Source: Solimonas soli DSM 21787 (lineage in GTDB: Bacteria > Pseudomonadota > Gammaproteobacteria > Nevskiales > Nevskiaceae). Taken from it: 64,000 nt of DNA. Positions 53,501 to 61,613 of this stretch are shown here, piece after piece. Location of the stretch: positions 169,607-233,606 of the forward strand of contig NZ_KI440836.1 of NCBI RefSeq assembly GCF_000474945.1, written 5' to 3'. The notes under the pieces were generated by a model. It had not been told where the DNA came from. It did not search any database and saw nothing but the letters and a program-made list of their open reading frames with translations. The translations under genes and the position numbers were made by a program. How positions within the stretch are numbered: position 1 is the stretch's first letter; the number at the start of each line of letters is the position of its first letter.

Positions 53501-54630
53501 CCGCCTCGCCGCTGCAGGCGACGCTGAGCATCCGGCTCGACACGCCGGCGCACGCCGATGCGGCGATCGAATATCCGGCCGCAAGCTCGCTGTCCCTGCT
53601 CGCCAACGACGACATCGCGCGCAGCGCCAACCGCGACGACTTCGAATACCCGCAGATCGCCGCCTCCGGCTGGACGCGCGTCTCACAGGGCACGACCGCG
53701 CAGTGGAGCATCGTCGACGACAACGATGATCTCGGCAGCGGCCACGTCTGGTACGGGCCGAACGTCGACGCGGCGAGCAATTTGTATCTCGTCACGCCGG
53801 CCTTCAGCGTGCCGGCCGACGGCGCGTTCTCGATGAGCTTCGACCATCACTACGACTTCGAGTCGCTGCTGCCGCTGCCGGTGATCGGCATCGGCTACGA
53901 CGGCGGCTTCGTCGAGGTGAGCGTGGACGGCGGCGGCACCTGGACGGACGTCACCGATTTCGGCGCGACCTTCACGCAGAACGGCTACAACGGCACGGCG
54001 CAGGTCACCGGCCACAGGGGCTTCGTCAACCGCAACAGCGGCATGCAGACCTCGACGCTCGACTTCGCCAAGCTGCTCGCCGGCAAGACCGCGCAGATCC
54101 GCTTCCACATCGCCAACGACGAACTCAACGGCGGCTACGGCTGGGCGATCGACAAGCTCGCGCTGACCGGCACCGCCGCGCCGGTGTTCAACGCCCTCTC
54201 CATCGAGGATGGCCATTGCACCATCGGCGGCGGCACGACCGGCGGCAGCACCACCGGCGGCAGCACGACGGGCGGCGATACCACCGGCGGCGGCAGCACG
54301 GGTGGAACCAGCACCGGCGGCAGCACCACCGGCGGAGACACGACCGGCGGTTCGAGCACGGGCGGCACGACGACGGCGGGCGGCACCACCGGCGGCACGA
54401 CGACCGGCGGCGGCACCACCACCGGCGGAACCACGACGGGCGGAACCACGGGCGGCACGACCACGGGCGGTACGACGACCGGCGGTACGACGGGCTCCGG
54501 CTCGACCACCGGCACGACCGGCGGCGCCAGCACCGGCGGCGATGCGGACGCCGGCGGCGGCGGCGCCATGCCGGGCGCCGCGCTGCTCGGCCTGCTGCTG
54601 CTCGGGCTGGCGCGACGCCGGCGCCCTTGA
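50566..54630 (+). CDS. Secreted M36 (fungalysin-type) metalloprotease with PA domain and C-terminal sorting tail
   Basis: A 1354-residue exported zinc protease. Order: signal peptide (LCLGVAAAASAA), FTP-type propeptide (about 90-260), M36 catalytic domain with a PA insertion (about 470-660; ALIDRGACSFTAKEQFAMLSGAKAMIVVNNGDG), HEFFHH zinc motif at residues 672-677 and the third ligand in MGEGWSDFDS (Glu near 699). Then come a beta domain (about 940-1215) and a Thr/Gly linker (about 1221-1330, GGSTTGG-like repeats). It ends GGGAMPGAALLGLLLLGLARRRRP, a tripartite Gly-helix-Arg tail of the GlyGly-CTERM kind processed by rhombosortases. A strong terminator follows. Confidence 0.93.
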   Translation: MKRSIFTGALCLGVAAAASAASSGGHYDAFWATQPRMAIAGSLAATRNYDAQLGATTFVWADRGARAPTVGAIGAKARRPQLESFARQYLRSQAGRLALSASSLDTATLADLQDSGRGPVVARFTQRIDGIEVFNRQLNVMLDRSGRPVAASGYFAKSGDVAQKRVAAFSADAASGAISKAFARLGVKVGAGALQQTATRGEYRLFALDELLAGFGVSRPVRVKAVYYALPDRVVPAYYVEIFGRRGSSPTTVAWSQVVGEDGSTLFARDLVAYDSAQAFSYRVFADDSGIHQPFDSPLGNGYVPFPGTSINQELPRVGATANLVTLASGPISTADPWLAADATTTTGNNADAFLDTGPQLVIPLNLPVDLPTGDGYIPGSGDLRAAPTGDHTFDYAIHADDDPAGSEARNAAIVNLFYLNNWLHDWWYDHGFDEVAGNAQASNYGRGGVEGDAISAQGQDSSGRNNANMATPADGGSPTMQMYLFDGPVKGEVRQTAPGDSGPLKFSGAAFGPSTFDLSGDVVLVNDGSEPVSNGCNDLLTIPDPTGLGLIPAIPSLPDLRVIGKIALIDRGACSFTAKEQFAMLSGAKAMIVVNNGDGDPITMSDSTIPDIPIGLPVTPGQLYTVPAVMIRQADGEAIKAALAAGKVTMHVKREASIDYDGTLDELVISHEFFHHVSNRLVGNGSGLGNTQGGGMGEGWSDFDSLLLSVRPEDKNVPGNEHWQGAYPTGFYVIPSYYFGIRRAPYSTQFGINPLTFKHITDGVAIEGAPLAFGADGADNSEVHNVGEVWANMLWEVYASLLNHHDFATAQTRMKDYVIAGLKMTPSSPTLTEARDGILAAALATDPLDYALAARAFAKRGLGLHAVAPDRDSTDNAGAVEDYVAFAAPLPTLEAGIGSTAGGDDGCDGDGILDAGETGTLTFSLYNNGAYTPGDTISATVSSDQGALTLGGGKLSFTAPAVGGTATATLKAALAGAAASPLQATLSIRLDTPAHADAAIEYPAASSLSLLANDDIARSANRDDFEYPQIAASGWTRVSQGTTAQWSIVDDNDDLGSGHVWYGPNVDAASNLYLVTPAFSVPADGAFSMSFDHHYDFESLLPLPVIGIGYDGGFVEVSVDGGGTWTDVTDFGATFTQNGYNGTAQVTGHRGFVNRNSGMQTSTLDFAKLLAGKTAQIRFHIANDELNGGYGWAIDKLALTGTAAPVFNALSIEDGHCTIGGGTTGGSTTGGSTTGGDTTGGGSTGGTSTGGSTTGGDTTGGSSTGGTTTAGGTTGGTTTGGGTTTGGTTTGGTTGGTTTGGTTTGGTTGSGSTTGTTGGASTGGDADAGGGGAMPGAALLGLLLLGLARRRRP

Positions 54631-54648
54631 GCATCGCCGGGCGTGGCG

Positions 54649-54679
54649 GAACGGCGGCCGCGGGCCGCCGTTCTTTTTT
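54649..54679 (+). terminator. Strong rho-independent terminator of the M36 protease gene
   Basis: An 11-bp perfect stem (GAACGGCGGCC with its complement), 3-nt loop and six T residues, 19 bp after the stop. Confidence 0.93.
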
Positions 54680-54747
54680 GTATCGGATGTGTATCGGACG
54701 CGCGCCGCGCGACCCGCCGCGACGCGGATGCGGCACAATGCCGCCGC

Positions 54748-55059
54748 ATGCGTACCCCTCTGCTGCCGATGCTGTGCGCCGCCGGCCTGGTGCTGACGTC
54801 CTGCGCGGGCACGTCGCGAACGTCGGTCAGCCGGCAGATCCGCGACGCCTTCAACGCCGCCGATGCCGATCACGACGAGCAGCTCTCGCCGGCCGAGTTC
54901 GCCAAGCTGCCGCTGACGGGCGTGAAGTTCGAGGAGCTCGACACCGACGGCAACGGCAGGATCTCGCTCGCCGAGCTGCAGAGCTACCTGGTCTGGCGCC
55001 GCGTGCAGGCCGCGGGCAACCGGCCGCTCGACAGCAACGGCAATCCGCCGCGCTACTGA
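54748..55059 (+). CDS. EF-hand lipoprotein
   Basis: A 103-residue probable lipoprotein with lipobox VLTSC. Two calcium loops are visible: DADHDEQLSPAEF and DTDGNGRISLAEL, each with Asp/Asn at the calcium positions and Glu at position 12. It may bind Ca2+ in the envelope; M36 proteases are calcium-stabilised, but a link is only inferred from position. The next gene follows after 22 bp. Confidence 0.85.
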   Translation: MRTPLLPMLCAAGLVLTSCAGTSRTSVSRQIRDAFNAADADHDEQLSPAEFAKLPLTGVKFEELDTDGNGRISLAELQSYLVWRRVQAAGNRPLDSNGNPPRY

Positions 55060-55081
55060 GGCCGGCCGGGACCGCGCGACG

Positions 55082-55819
55082 ATGACGGCGCTCGATCTGG
55101 CGATCGTTGCCGTCGGCTTCCTCACCGCCTCGCTGTCCGGCGCCGCGGGGCTCGGCGGCGGCACCATCCTGATCGGTGTCTTCTACGCGCTCGGCATGTC
55201 GCCGGCCGAGGCCGTGCCGCTGTTCGCCGCCGTGCAGTTCGTCTCCAACAGCTCGCGCACCATCGCCTACGTGCGCGACGTCGAGTGGCATGCCGCCGGC
55301 TGGTTCCTGCTCGCCGGCATTCCGGCGACGCTGCTCGTCGCGCCCTTCGCCGGCGAGATCGACGGCGACGCGGTGAAGCTGATCCTCGCCGGCCTCATCC
55401 TCGCCTCGCTGGCGCCGCAGCGCGGCGGCGCGCCGCTGGCGGCGCGGCCGGCGTTTCTGATCGCCGGCTTCCTCAACGGCAGCATCGGCCTGTTCGTCGG
55501 CGCCACCGGCCTGTTCGTCGGCCGCCTGTTCTTCCGCCCGGAGTGGCGCAAGGAAACGGTGATCGGCACGCTGGCGATGACGCAGACGCTCGGCCACGGC
55601 CTGCGCGTGCTGGCCTACGGCTTCGTCGGCTTCTCGGCGCTGGCCGCGCCGCAGCGCCTGGTACCGCTGTGCCTGGCGGTGATCCTCGGCACGATCGTCG
55701 GCAAGCGCCTCAACGGTCGCCTCAGCGAGCGCACCTTCGCGCGCCTGTTCCGCGTCATCCTCGTCACGCTGTCGCTGAAGCTGATCTGGGATGCGCTGCG
55801 TGGTTACGGATGGATCTGA
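55082..55819 (+). CDS. TSUP (TauE/SafE) family permease
   Basis: A 245-residue inner membrane protein with about eight helices and the repeated TSUP motif: FLTASLSGAAGLGGGTILIGVFYALGMSPAEAV in the first half and GFLNGSIGLFVGATGLFVGRLFF in the second. The family exports or imports sulfonates, sulfite or organosulfur anions; substrate not resolved. It ends 1 bp before the thioesterase start, so the genes are co-transcribed. Confidence 0.92.
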   Translation: MTALDLAIVAVGFLTASLSGAAGLGGGTILIGVFYALGMSPAEAVPLFAAVQFVSNSSRTIAYVRDVEWHAAGWFLLAGIPATLLVAPFAGEIDGDAVKLILAGLILASLAPQRGGAPLAARPAFLIAGFLNGSIGLFVGATGLFVGRLFFRPEWRKETVIGTLAMTQTLGHGLRVLAYGFVGFSALAAPQRLVPLCLAVILGTIVGKRLNGRLSERTFARLFRVILVTLSLKLIWDALRGYGWI

Positions 55820-55820
55820 A

Positions 55821-56258
55821 ATGGATTTGCAACTCGACAGAGCGGCGGTCGAACGCCTGATTCGCGACGGTCTGGTCGCCGCCGGCCGCGGCGGCCTCGT
55901 CGTCGAGGAACTGCGCAGCGGCTACGCGCGCATCCGTCTGCCCTACGACGCGCACATGCTGCGCCCGGGCGAGGTGATCTCCGGCCCGACGCTGTTCACC
56001 GCCGCCGACAGCGCGATGTACGCGCTCGTGCTCGGCCATGCCGGCGCCGAGCTGATGGCGGTGACCAGCGACATGAGCATCCGCTTCGTCGGCAAGGGCC
56101 TGCCCGGCGACGTCATCGGCGAAGCCACGTTCATCAAGTTCGGCCGCCGCCTCGCGGTGATGGAAGCGCGGCTGTCGACGCGCGCCGCGCCGGGCCTCAT
56201 CGTCGCGCACGCGACCGGCACCTACGCGCGACCGCCGCAGACGCCGCCCGCGGCCTGA
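55821..56258 (+). CDS. PaaI-type hotdog thioesterase
   Basis: A 145-residue hotdog protein. LRPGEVISGPTLFTAADSAMYALVLGHAG and MSIRFVGKGLPGDVIGEATFIKFGRRLAVMEARLS are PaaI-like; the Asp in TAADSA matches the catalytic position. It hydrolyses acyl-CoA thioesters of unknown identity. The ATG at 55821 is preferred, with the TSUP stop adjacent. Confidence 0.88.
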   Translation: MDLQLDRAAVERLIRDGLVAAGRGGLVVEELRSGYARIRLPYDAHMLRPGEVISGPTLFTAADSAMYALVLGHAGAELMAVTSDMSIRFVGKGLPGDVIGEATFIKFGRRLAVMEARLSTRAAPGLIVAHATGTYARPPQTPPAA

Positions 56259-56290
56259 ATCGGCGGCGCCCCGCGGCGCCGCGCGCATGC

Positions 56291-56887
56291 TCAGTGCTGC
56301 GGAATTTTCTTCGCGGGCGTCGGCGGCAGCGGAACCCTGGCGCCATCGACGAGCATCACGTAGCCCTGCGCCGCGTCGAGCAGCAGCTCGGCCGACATCG
56401 TCACCGTGCCGGCGTCGCTCGGCCGGTGCGCGAGCCGCGGCTGCACGACGATCGTCACCCTGGCGGCCGGCGTCTGCGCGGCGAAGGCCTGCAGCTCGCG
56501 AAAGGCGGCGCGCGACACGTCGCTGACGCGCAGCGTGTAGGTGCTGTGCTGTTCCGGCGCCAGCAGCAGGCCGCCGGGCGTGGTCTGCACGCTTCTCTGC
56601 TCCTGCTCCAGCAGGCAGCTCGCCTCGCGATGGCCGGCCTCGCCGTCGACGCTGATCAACAGCGCGCTGCGCGCCGGGTCCGGCACGAACTCGCCGGGCA
56701 GGGTCAAGCGCACGCGCAGCGCTTCGACATCGGCGCCGGCAAACCCGGCGGCGTCGATGTCGCTCGGGCGCGCCGGCGGCGCCGGCGGTGCCGATGCGCA
56801 GGCCGTCAGCAGCGCCGCGAGGCCGGCGGCCAGGGTCCAGCGAAGCAGGCGGCGCCGCAGCGGGGCGCCGCAGGCATGCAAGCTCAT
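56291..56887 (-). CDS. Lipoprotein of unknown function
   Basis: A 198-residue protein with an Arg-rich signal (PLRRRLLRWTLAAGLAALLTAC) ending in a lipobox, followed by a Pro-rich linker. The rest is beta-rich (VRLTLPGEFVPDPARSALLISVDG, TYTLRVSDVSRAAFRELQAFAAQTPAARVTIVVQPRL). I recognise no family. GGAAAAGGAACG stands before the ATG. It follows ku on the same strand at 118 bp. Confidence 0.8.
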   Translation of the reverse strand: MSLHACGAPLRRRLLRWTLAAGLAALLTACASAPPAPPARPSDIDAAGFAGADVEALRVRLTLPGEFVPDPARSALLISVDGEAGHREASCLLEQEQRSVQTTPGGLLLAPEQHSTYTLRVSDVSRAAFRELQAFAAQTPAARVTIVVQPRLAHRPSDAGTVTMSAELLLDAAQGYVMLVDGARVPLPPTPAKKIPQH

Positions 56888-57005
56888 CGTTCCTTTTCCT
56901 TCGCCGCCGCCGGCACGGTCGCCGACGCGCACGGCGATCGACAGACCGTGCGCCGCGGCCAGAGTTCGCGGACGCGCCGCGCGTACATCTGCAGCCGCCG
57001 CGCCC

Positions 57006-57887
57006 TCAGGCGCGCCGGCGGCGCGCGGCGCGCTTGCGCGCACCCTTCGGCGCCGGCTTGCCCGGCGCCTTGGCGCGCGCCGGCGTGCGCTTGTTGCTGT
57101 CGATGCTTTTCTTCAGCAGCGCCATGAAGTCGACGACCTTGTCCGACGATTCGTGCGCCGGCTCGGCATCGGCCTTGGCGCTGATCCTGGCACCCTTGCG
57201 CTTCAGGCGCTCGCGGATCGCGCGGCTCAGCTTCTCGCGGAACTCGTCCTTGTATTGCGCCGGCTTGAAGCGGCCGCTCATCGATTCGACGAGCTGGCGC
57301 GCCATGTCGAACTCGCGTTCGGTGATGCGATACGACTTCGCCGAAGCGGACGGAAAGTTGTATTCGTCGGCCGCCACGATCTCCTGCGGATAGCGCAGCA
57401 GGATCATCTGCAGCGCGTCGCCGGCCGGCCGCACCAGCGCCAGGCTCTCGCGCGTGCGGATGACGACGCGCGCGACGGCGACCTTGTTCAGTTCGCGGAG
57501 CGTCTCGCGCAGCAGCACGTAGCCCTTCTCGGCCTTCTTCGGCGGCACCAGGTAGTACGGTCGCTCGTAGTATTCGGGGCCGATCTCGTCGGGATCGACG
57601 AAGGTCTCGATGTCGACCGATTCGTTGCTCTCCGGCGCGGCGTTCCTGAAGTCCTCGTCCTTGAGCACGACGTAATTGCCCTTCTCGTACTCGAAGGCCT
57701 TGACGATGTCCTTCCACGGCACTTCCTCGCCGGTCTCCTCGCTGACGCGCTCGTAGCGCACGCGCGCGTTGCTGCGCGCGTCGACCAGGTGAAAGTGCAG
57801 GTCGTGCTTGCGTTCGCCGGTCATCAGCTGCACCGGAATGTTGAGCAGGCCGAAGGAGATCGCGCCGGTCCACAGAGGTCTTGCCAT
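57006..57887 (-). CDS. ku: Ku protein of non-homologous end joining
   Basis: A 293-residue bacterial Ku. It opens MARPLWTGAISFGLLNIPVQL and contains the Ku core (VPWKDIVKAFEYEKGNYVVLKDEDF, YLVPPKKAEKGYVLLRETL). The C-terminal tail is rich in Lys and Arg. It forms a ring on broken DNA ends and recruits LigD. It starts 24 bp after ligD in the same operon. Confidence 0.96.
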   Translation of the reverse strand: MARPLWTGAISFGLLNIPVQLMTGERKHDLHFHLVDARSNARVRYERVSEETGEEVPWKDIVKAFEYEKGNYVVLKDEDFRNAAPESNESVDIETFVDPDEIGPEYYERPYYLVPPKKAEKGYVLLRETLRELNKVAVARVVIRTRESLALVRPAGDALQMILLRYPQEIVAADEYNFPSASAKSYRITEREFDMARQLVESMSGRFKPAQYKDEFREKLSRAIRERLKRKGARISAKADAEPAHESSDKVVDFMALLKKSIDSNKRTPARAKAPGKPAPKGARKRAARRRRA

Positions 57888-57911
57888 GTTCGTCTCTCCC
57901 TGTTGCGCGCC

Positions 57912-60548
57912 TCAGCGCGGCAATGCCTGCTCGACCTCGTCGATGCCCCGCCAGGGATCGGGATGCCGGGCGATGCGCTCGCGGATATTGCCGAAGTGGT
58001 ACTGCGCCGCGCTCTTCAGGCGGCCGAGCTCGTCCCAGGCCAGCGGCACGGCGATCGGCGCGCCGGGCCGCGCGCGCAGGCTGTAGCTGGCGATGCTGGT
58101 CGCGCCGCGCGCATTGCGCAGGTAGTCGATGAAGATGCGGCCACGGCGCCGGGTCTTGCTCGCGACGTCGAGATAGCGCTGCGGTTCTTCCTGCGCCAGG
58201 CTGCTCGCCACCGCGTGCGCGAAGGACTTCACCGCGTCCCAGCCGTCGCGCCCGCTCAGCGGCACGACCACGTGCAGACCCTTGCCGCCCGAGGCGCGCA
58301 GGAAGGACGCCAGTTTGAGCGCGGCGAGCCGTTCGCGCACCGCCTGCGCGGCGGCCTTGACCGCCGACCACGGCACGTCGGGCGCGGGATCGAGATCGAA
58401 GACGATGCGGTCCGGCGTGTCGGGGTCGGCGAGCGGCGCGCCCCAGGCATGGATCTCGACCACGTTCATCTGCACCAGCGCCAGCAGGCCGTCGAGATCC
58501 TCGATGTAAACGTAGGGATCGCGCTTGGCCTTGGCGTGCGCCGCGTGCACCGCGTCGCGGAACCCCGGCGTCAGATGCTTCTGGAAGAAGCACTCGCCGC
58601 CGACGCCGTCCGGGCAGCGCAGCAGCGCCAGCGGCCGGCCGACGATGCCCGGCAGGATCTGCGCGGCGATGTCGGCGTACAGCACGCCGATCTCGGCCTT
58701 GCTGATCGCAGGCGCAGTGAAGATCAGCCGCTGCGGATGCGTGAACGGATACGGCGCCGGCGTGTCGTCCTTCTTCATGTCCGCCATCTTGCGCCGCGCC
58801 GCGCGCTTCGTCGCGCCGCGGACGACACGCTTCGGCGCCGCCGCGACGGCGCGGCGCGGGCGCGGCGCGGCGTCGGTCGCCGTCGCCAGCTGCGGCGCGC
58901 GATGGGGCTGCGCGACGTCGGCCGGCGACTTGTCCGGGCGCAGGCCCTTGACGCTCGCCTGGCGCAGGATGCCGTCTTCGGTCCAGGCGCGGAATTCGAC
59001 TTCGACGACCAGCTGCGGGCGAACCCAGCGCGGCCTGGCGCCGCGCAACTCGGCACGGCCCGGCGCATGGGAGAGCGCGACCGGCGTGTCGGTCGGCCTG
59101 AAGCGCTTGAGCAGGCCGGCGATGACGTCCTCGGACAGGCCGCTGCCGACACGGCCGACATAGCGCCAGGCCTGGCCGCGCGGCGCCGGGCGCGCCAGCA
59201 GCAGCGAGCCGAGCTCGGCGCGCGCGCCCTGTCCCGGCGTGTAGCCGACGATGACGAACTCGTCCGACTGCACGCACTTGATCTTCAGCCAGGCGCCGCC
59301 GCGGCCTTCGCGATACGGCGCCTCGCGCGACTTGCTGACGATGCCTTCGAGGCCGAGCTTGCAGGCCGCCGCGAAGGCCTTCGGCCCTTCGCCGACCATC
59401 GTTTCGGAGCGCTGCAGCGGCAGCGGCGCGTCCTTGAGCAGCGCATGCAGCGCGCGCTTGCGCGCATCCTGCGTCTGCTCGCGCAGATCGGCGCCGTCGA
59501 GATAGAGCAGGTCGAAGACCATGGCGCGGATCGTCTCGCCGCTCGCGCCGGCGTCGGCGAAGCGCTTCTGCAGCAGATCGAAACGACTGTGGCCGTCCTC
59601 GTCGTAGGCGACCAGCTCGCCGTCGATGATGCAGTCGCGGCAGTGCAGATCGAGGATCGCGTCGCGCAGCGCCGGCAGCTTCGCGGTCCAGTCGATGCCG
59701 TTGCGCGACAGGATCTTCACGCGCCGGTTCTCGCGCAGCGCCAGGAAGCGGTAGCCGTCGTACTTGACCTCGTGAATCCAGTCGGCGCCGCCCGGCGCGC
59801 GATCGACGAGACGCGCGAGCTGCAGGCCGACTTCGCGCGGGAAGGCATCGCGACGGCGGCGCGGCGACGGCGCGCCCGGCTTCGCGGTCTTCTGCGCCGC
59901 GGCCTTGCCGGTACGCGCCGCGGTCGACGGCGCGGCCTTGCGCGTCGCCTTCGCGCGCGGCGCGGCGGCGCGGCCGCGGCCGCCGCGTTGCCGCGCCGTC
60001 CATTCGCGCAGCGGCGTGTCGTCCGCCACGTCGGGCGCGCGCGCCGCCTCGTCCTCGGCCTTGATCAGCAGCCACTGTGGCTGCCGGCCGGCCAGATGCG
60101 TGCGCACCAGCGACCAGCGGCCGCGCAGGCGCTCGCCGTGCAGCGTGAAATGCAGATGCCCCTTCTTGAATGCGGCGTCGACATCCTCGTCTTCGGGCTG
60201 CCAGCGGCCCTCGTCCCAGATGTCGACGTGGCCGGCGCCGTACTGGCCCTGCGGGATGTCGCCCTCGAACTTGCCGTAGGCGACCGGATGGTCCTCGACC
60301 TCGACGGCGAGGCGCTTCTGCGTCGGGTCCAGCGACGGCCCCCTGGGAATCGCCCAGCTGCGCAGCGTGCCGCCCCACTCGAGCCGGAAATCGAAATGCC
60401 GGCGCCGCGCGTGGTGCAGCTGCACGACGAAGCTCGGCGCCGGCGCCTTGCCGCGCGCGCGGCGCGGCGCCTTCGCCGTCTCGCGCCCGCTCGGTTCCGA
60501 GGTGACGTCGAAACGGCGCATCCGCCGGTACTTCGCGAGCCGCCGCAT
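57912..60548 (-). CDS. ligD: LigD, three-domain NHEJ DNA ligase
   Basis: An 878-residue ATP-dependent ligase. Order: phosphoesterase domain (about 40-165; HHARRRHFDFRLEWGG, EDHPVAYGKFEGDIPQGQYG), an Ala/Lys/Arg linker, ligase domain with the adenylated Lys in HEVKYDGYRF (Lys near 262) and IDGELVAYDEDG, then a second linker and the primase-like polymerase domain (about 590-878; FTHPQRLIF, IVFDLDPAPDVPW with the metal Asp pair, GGKGLHVVVPL). This is the Pseudomonas order. AAGGAG precedes the ATG at 60548. Confidence 0.96.
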   Translation of the reverse strand: MRRLAKYRRMRRFDVTSEPSGRETAKAPRRARGKAPAPSFVVQLHHARRRHFDFRLEWGGTLRSWAIPRGPSLDPTQKRLAVEVEDHPVAYGKFEGDIPQGQYGAGHVDIWDEGRWQPEDEDVDAAFKKGHLHFTLHGERLRGRWSLVRTHLAGRQPQWLLIKAEDEAARAPDVADDTPLREWTARQRGGRGRAAAPRAKATRKAAPSTAARTGKAAAQKTAKPGAPSPRRRRDAFPREVGLQLARLVDRAPGGADWIHEVKYDGYRFLALRENRRVKILSRNGIDWTAKLPALRDAILDLHCRDCIIDGELVAYDEDGHSRFDLLQKRFADAGASGETIRAMVFDLLYLDGADLREQTQDARKRALHALLKDAPLPLQRSETMVGEGPKAFAAACKLGLEGIVSKSREAPYREGRGGAWLKIKCVQSDEFVIVGYTPGQGARAELGSLLLARPAPRGQAWRYVGRVGSGLSEDVIAGLLKRFRPTDTPVALSHAPGRAELRGARPRWVRPQLVVEVEFRAWTEDGILRQASVKGLRPDKSPADVAQPHRAPQLATATDAAPRPRRAVAAAPKRVVRGATKRAARRKMADMKKDDTPAPYPFTHPQRLIFTAPAISKAEIGVLYADIAAQILPGIVGRPLALLRCPDGVGGECFFQKHLTPGFRDAVHAAHAKAKRDPYVYIEDLDGLLALVQMNVVEIHAWGAPLADPDTPDRIVFDLDPAPDVPWSAVKAAAQAVRERLAALKLASFLRASGGKGLHVVVPLSGRDGWDAVKSFAHAVASSLAQEEPQRYLDVASKTRRRGRIFIDYLRNARGATSIASYSLRARPGAPIAVPLAWDELGRLKSAAQYHFGNIRERIARHPDPWRGIDEVEQALPR

Positions 60549-60621
60549 GGTCGCTCCTTCGGCTGCAGGGAGGGCGTTCGAAGATCGCGCGCGCCCTATG
60601 AGCGAGCGCTGAATCCGCGCG

Positions 60622-61041
60622 CTACCAGTGCGGCGGATAAGCCTCGTGCGTCGGCAGGCCGCCGCTCGGGCAGCCCCATTCGGCGCGCGAGGACCAGAAG
60701 ATGTGGTCGCTCGGCAGGAGCGGCGGCGCCGCATCGAGCGAGCCGGCCGGCACGATGGCGCGGCCGCTGCGCGACAGGCGCGGCACCGGCGCGCCGCAGC
60801 GGCTGCAGAACCATTTGCCGAAGGCCGCGGTATTCGGCAGCTCGAAGCGCGAGATCAGTTGCTCGCCCGACCGCCAGTGCAGCTGCGCCGGCTCGATCAG
60901 CAGATTGGTCGCATGCCCGGTGCCCGTGCCCTTGCGGCAGCGCGAGCAATGGCAATGGATCATGCGCGCAAACGGCGGATCGACCTCGTAGGTGATCGCG
61001 CCGCACAGGCAGCCGCCGCGCAGGGAAGTGCTTTCACTCAT
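60622..61041 (-). CDS. GFA family glutathione-dependent formaldehyde-activating-like protein
   Basis: A 139-residue zinc protein of the GFA/CENP-V fold: RGGCLCGAITYEV, HCHCSRCRKGTG and WFCSRCGAPVPRL supply the cysteines. Family members bind glutathione but most lack known reactions. The ATG overlaps the vapC stop (ATGA), so it is coupled to vapC. Confidence 0.92.
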   Translation of the reverse strand: MSESTSLRGGCLCGAITYEVDPPFARMIHCHCSRCRKGTGTGHATNLLIEPAQLHWRSGEQLISRFELPNTAAFGKWFCSRCGAPVPRLSRSGRAIVPAGSLDAAPPLLPSDHIFWSSRAEWGCPSGGLPTHEAYPPHW

Positions 61042-61445
61042 GTCGATGTCCAGTTCTGTATCTTGAGGCCCGGCACGCGCTTGAACTCGCGTTCCTTGTT
61101 CGTCACCAGCGTAAGCCCCGCCGGGCGGGCGTGCGCGGCGATCCACAGATCATTGCCGCCGATGGTTTCGCCCCGGGCTTCCAGCGCGGCGCGAATCCGC
61201 CCGTGCTCGTCGGCGACCGCAAGCGGCATGGCGAGCACCGGCAGCAGCGAGACAAGATCCGCCAGTCGCGCCAGCGCCACTTCACGTTGCCTGCTTTTCT
61301 GCGTCCCGTACAGGAGTTCGCCATACGTGATGAGGGAGAGAACGGCGTCGCCGGGATGAAGCTTCTCGAAGCGCGCCAGCACCTCGGGCGGACGCTTCTG
61401 CCGGATGTGGACGCAGATGTTCGTATCGAGGAGAAAGCGCGCCAT
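61038..61445 (-). CDS. vapC: VapC-type PIN-domain toxin
   Basis: A 135-residue PIN ribonuclease, probably cutting initiator tRNA. Acidic residues are D7 (FLLDTNICV), E43 (TYGELLYG) and D99 (GGNDLWIAAHA); the end is TNKEREFKRVPGLKIQNW. All active-site residues are intact. The usual partner VapB is reduced to a C-terminal remnant immediately upstream that is in frame and has no stop. The gene may be a still active orphan or controlled by an antitoxin elsewhere. Confidence 0.9.
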   Translation of the reverse strand: MARFLLDTNICVHIRQKRPPEVLARFEKLHPGDAVLSLITYGELLYGTQKSRQREVALARLADLVSLLPVLAMPLAVADEHGRIRAALEARGETIGGNDLWIAAHARPAGLTLVTNKEREFKRVPGLKIQNWTST

Positions 61446-61613
61446 TCGGAGCCCTTTCCGCTTCTGCGGCGGAGGGTCGTCGCGCTCGCCTGCAAGAACG
61501 TCGTCGGGCATGTCGGCCAGCAAGTGAAAGGCCGTCGCCATGCCCTTCGCCTTCGGCCTGAGCACGATCTCGGGCGGCGTGTGCGCGGCCGCGAGCTTCT
61601 CCGGCTGCCTGCC
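61446..61613 (-). pseudogene. C-terminal remnant of a VapB antitoxin in frame with vapC
   Basis: 56 open codons lie between the preceding gene's stop and the vapC ATG, in the vapC frame. The end DDVLAGERDDPPPQKRKGL resembles VapB C-termini, which bind VapC, and EIVLRPKAKG before it resembles the end of the SpoVT-AbrB fold. The rest of the DNA-binding domain is gone. The codon before the vapC ATG is CGA where a TGA stop would be expected; one transition would explain it. Possible starts are GTG 61565 and ATG 61541. Confidence 0.6.

Noticed and set aside
49174..53553. A 1459-codon open frame on the minus strand
   Set aside because: It is antisense to mgtE and the M36 protease, has the Arg/Ala/Gly-rich content of a high-GC shadow and shows no family motif, while the plus-strand genes are certain.
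54226..54558. Tandem DNA repeat as a separate element
   Set aside because: It encodes the Thr/Gly linker of the M36 protease in frame and is explained by the protein.
56884..60378. Open frame of 1164 codons on the minus strand across ku and ligD, and a similar one of 1484 codons on the plus strand
   Set aside because: Both are out of frame with the well supported Ku and LigD proteins and have shadow composition.
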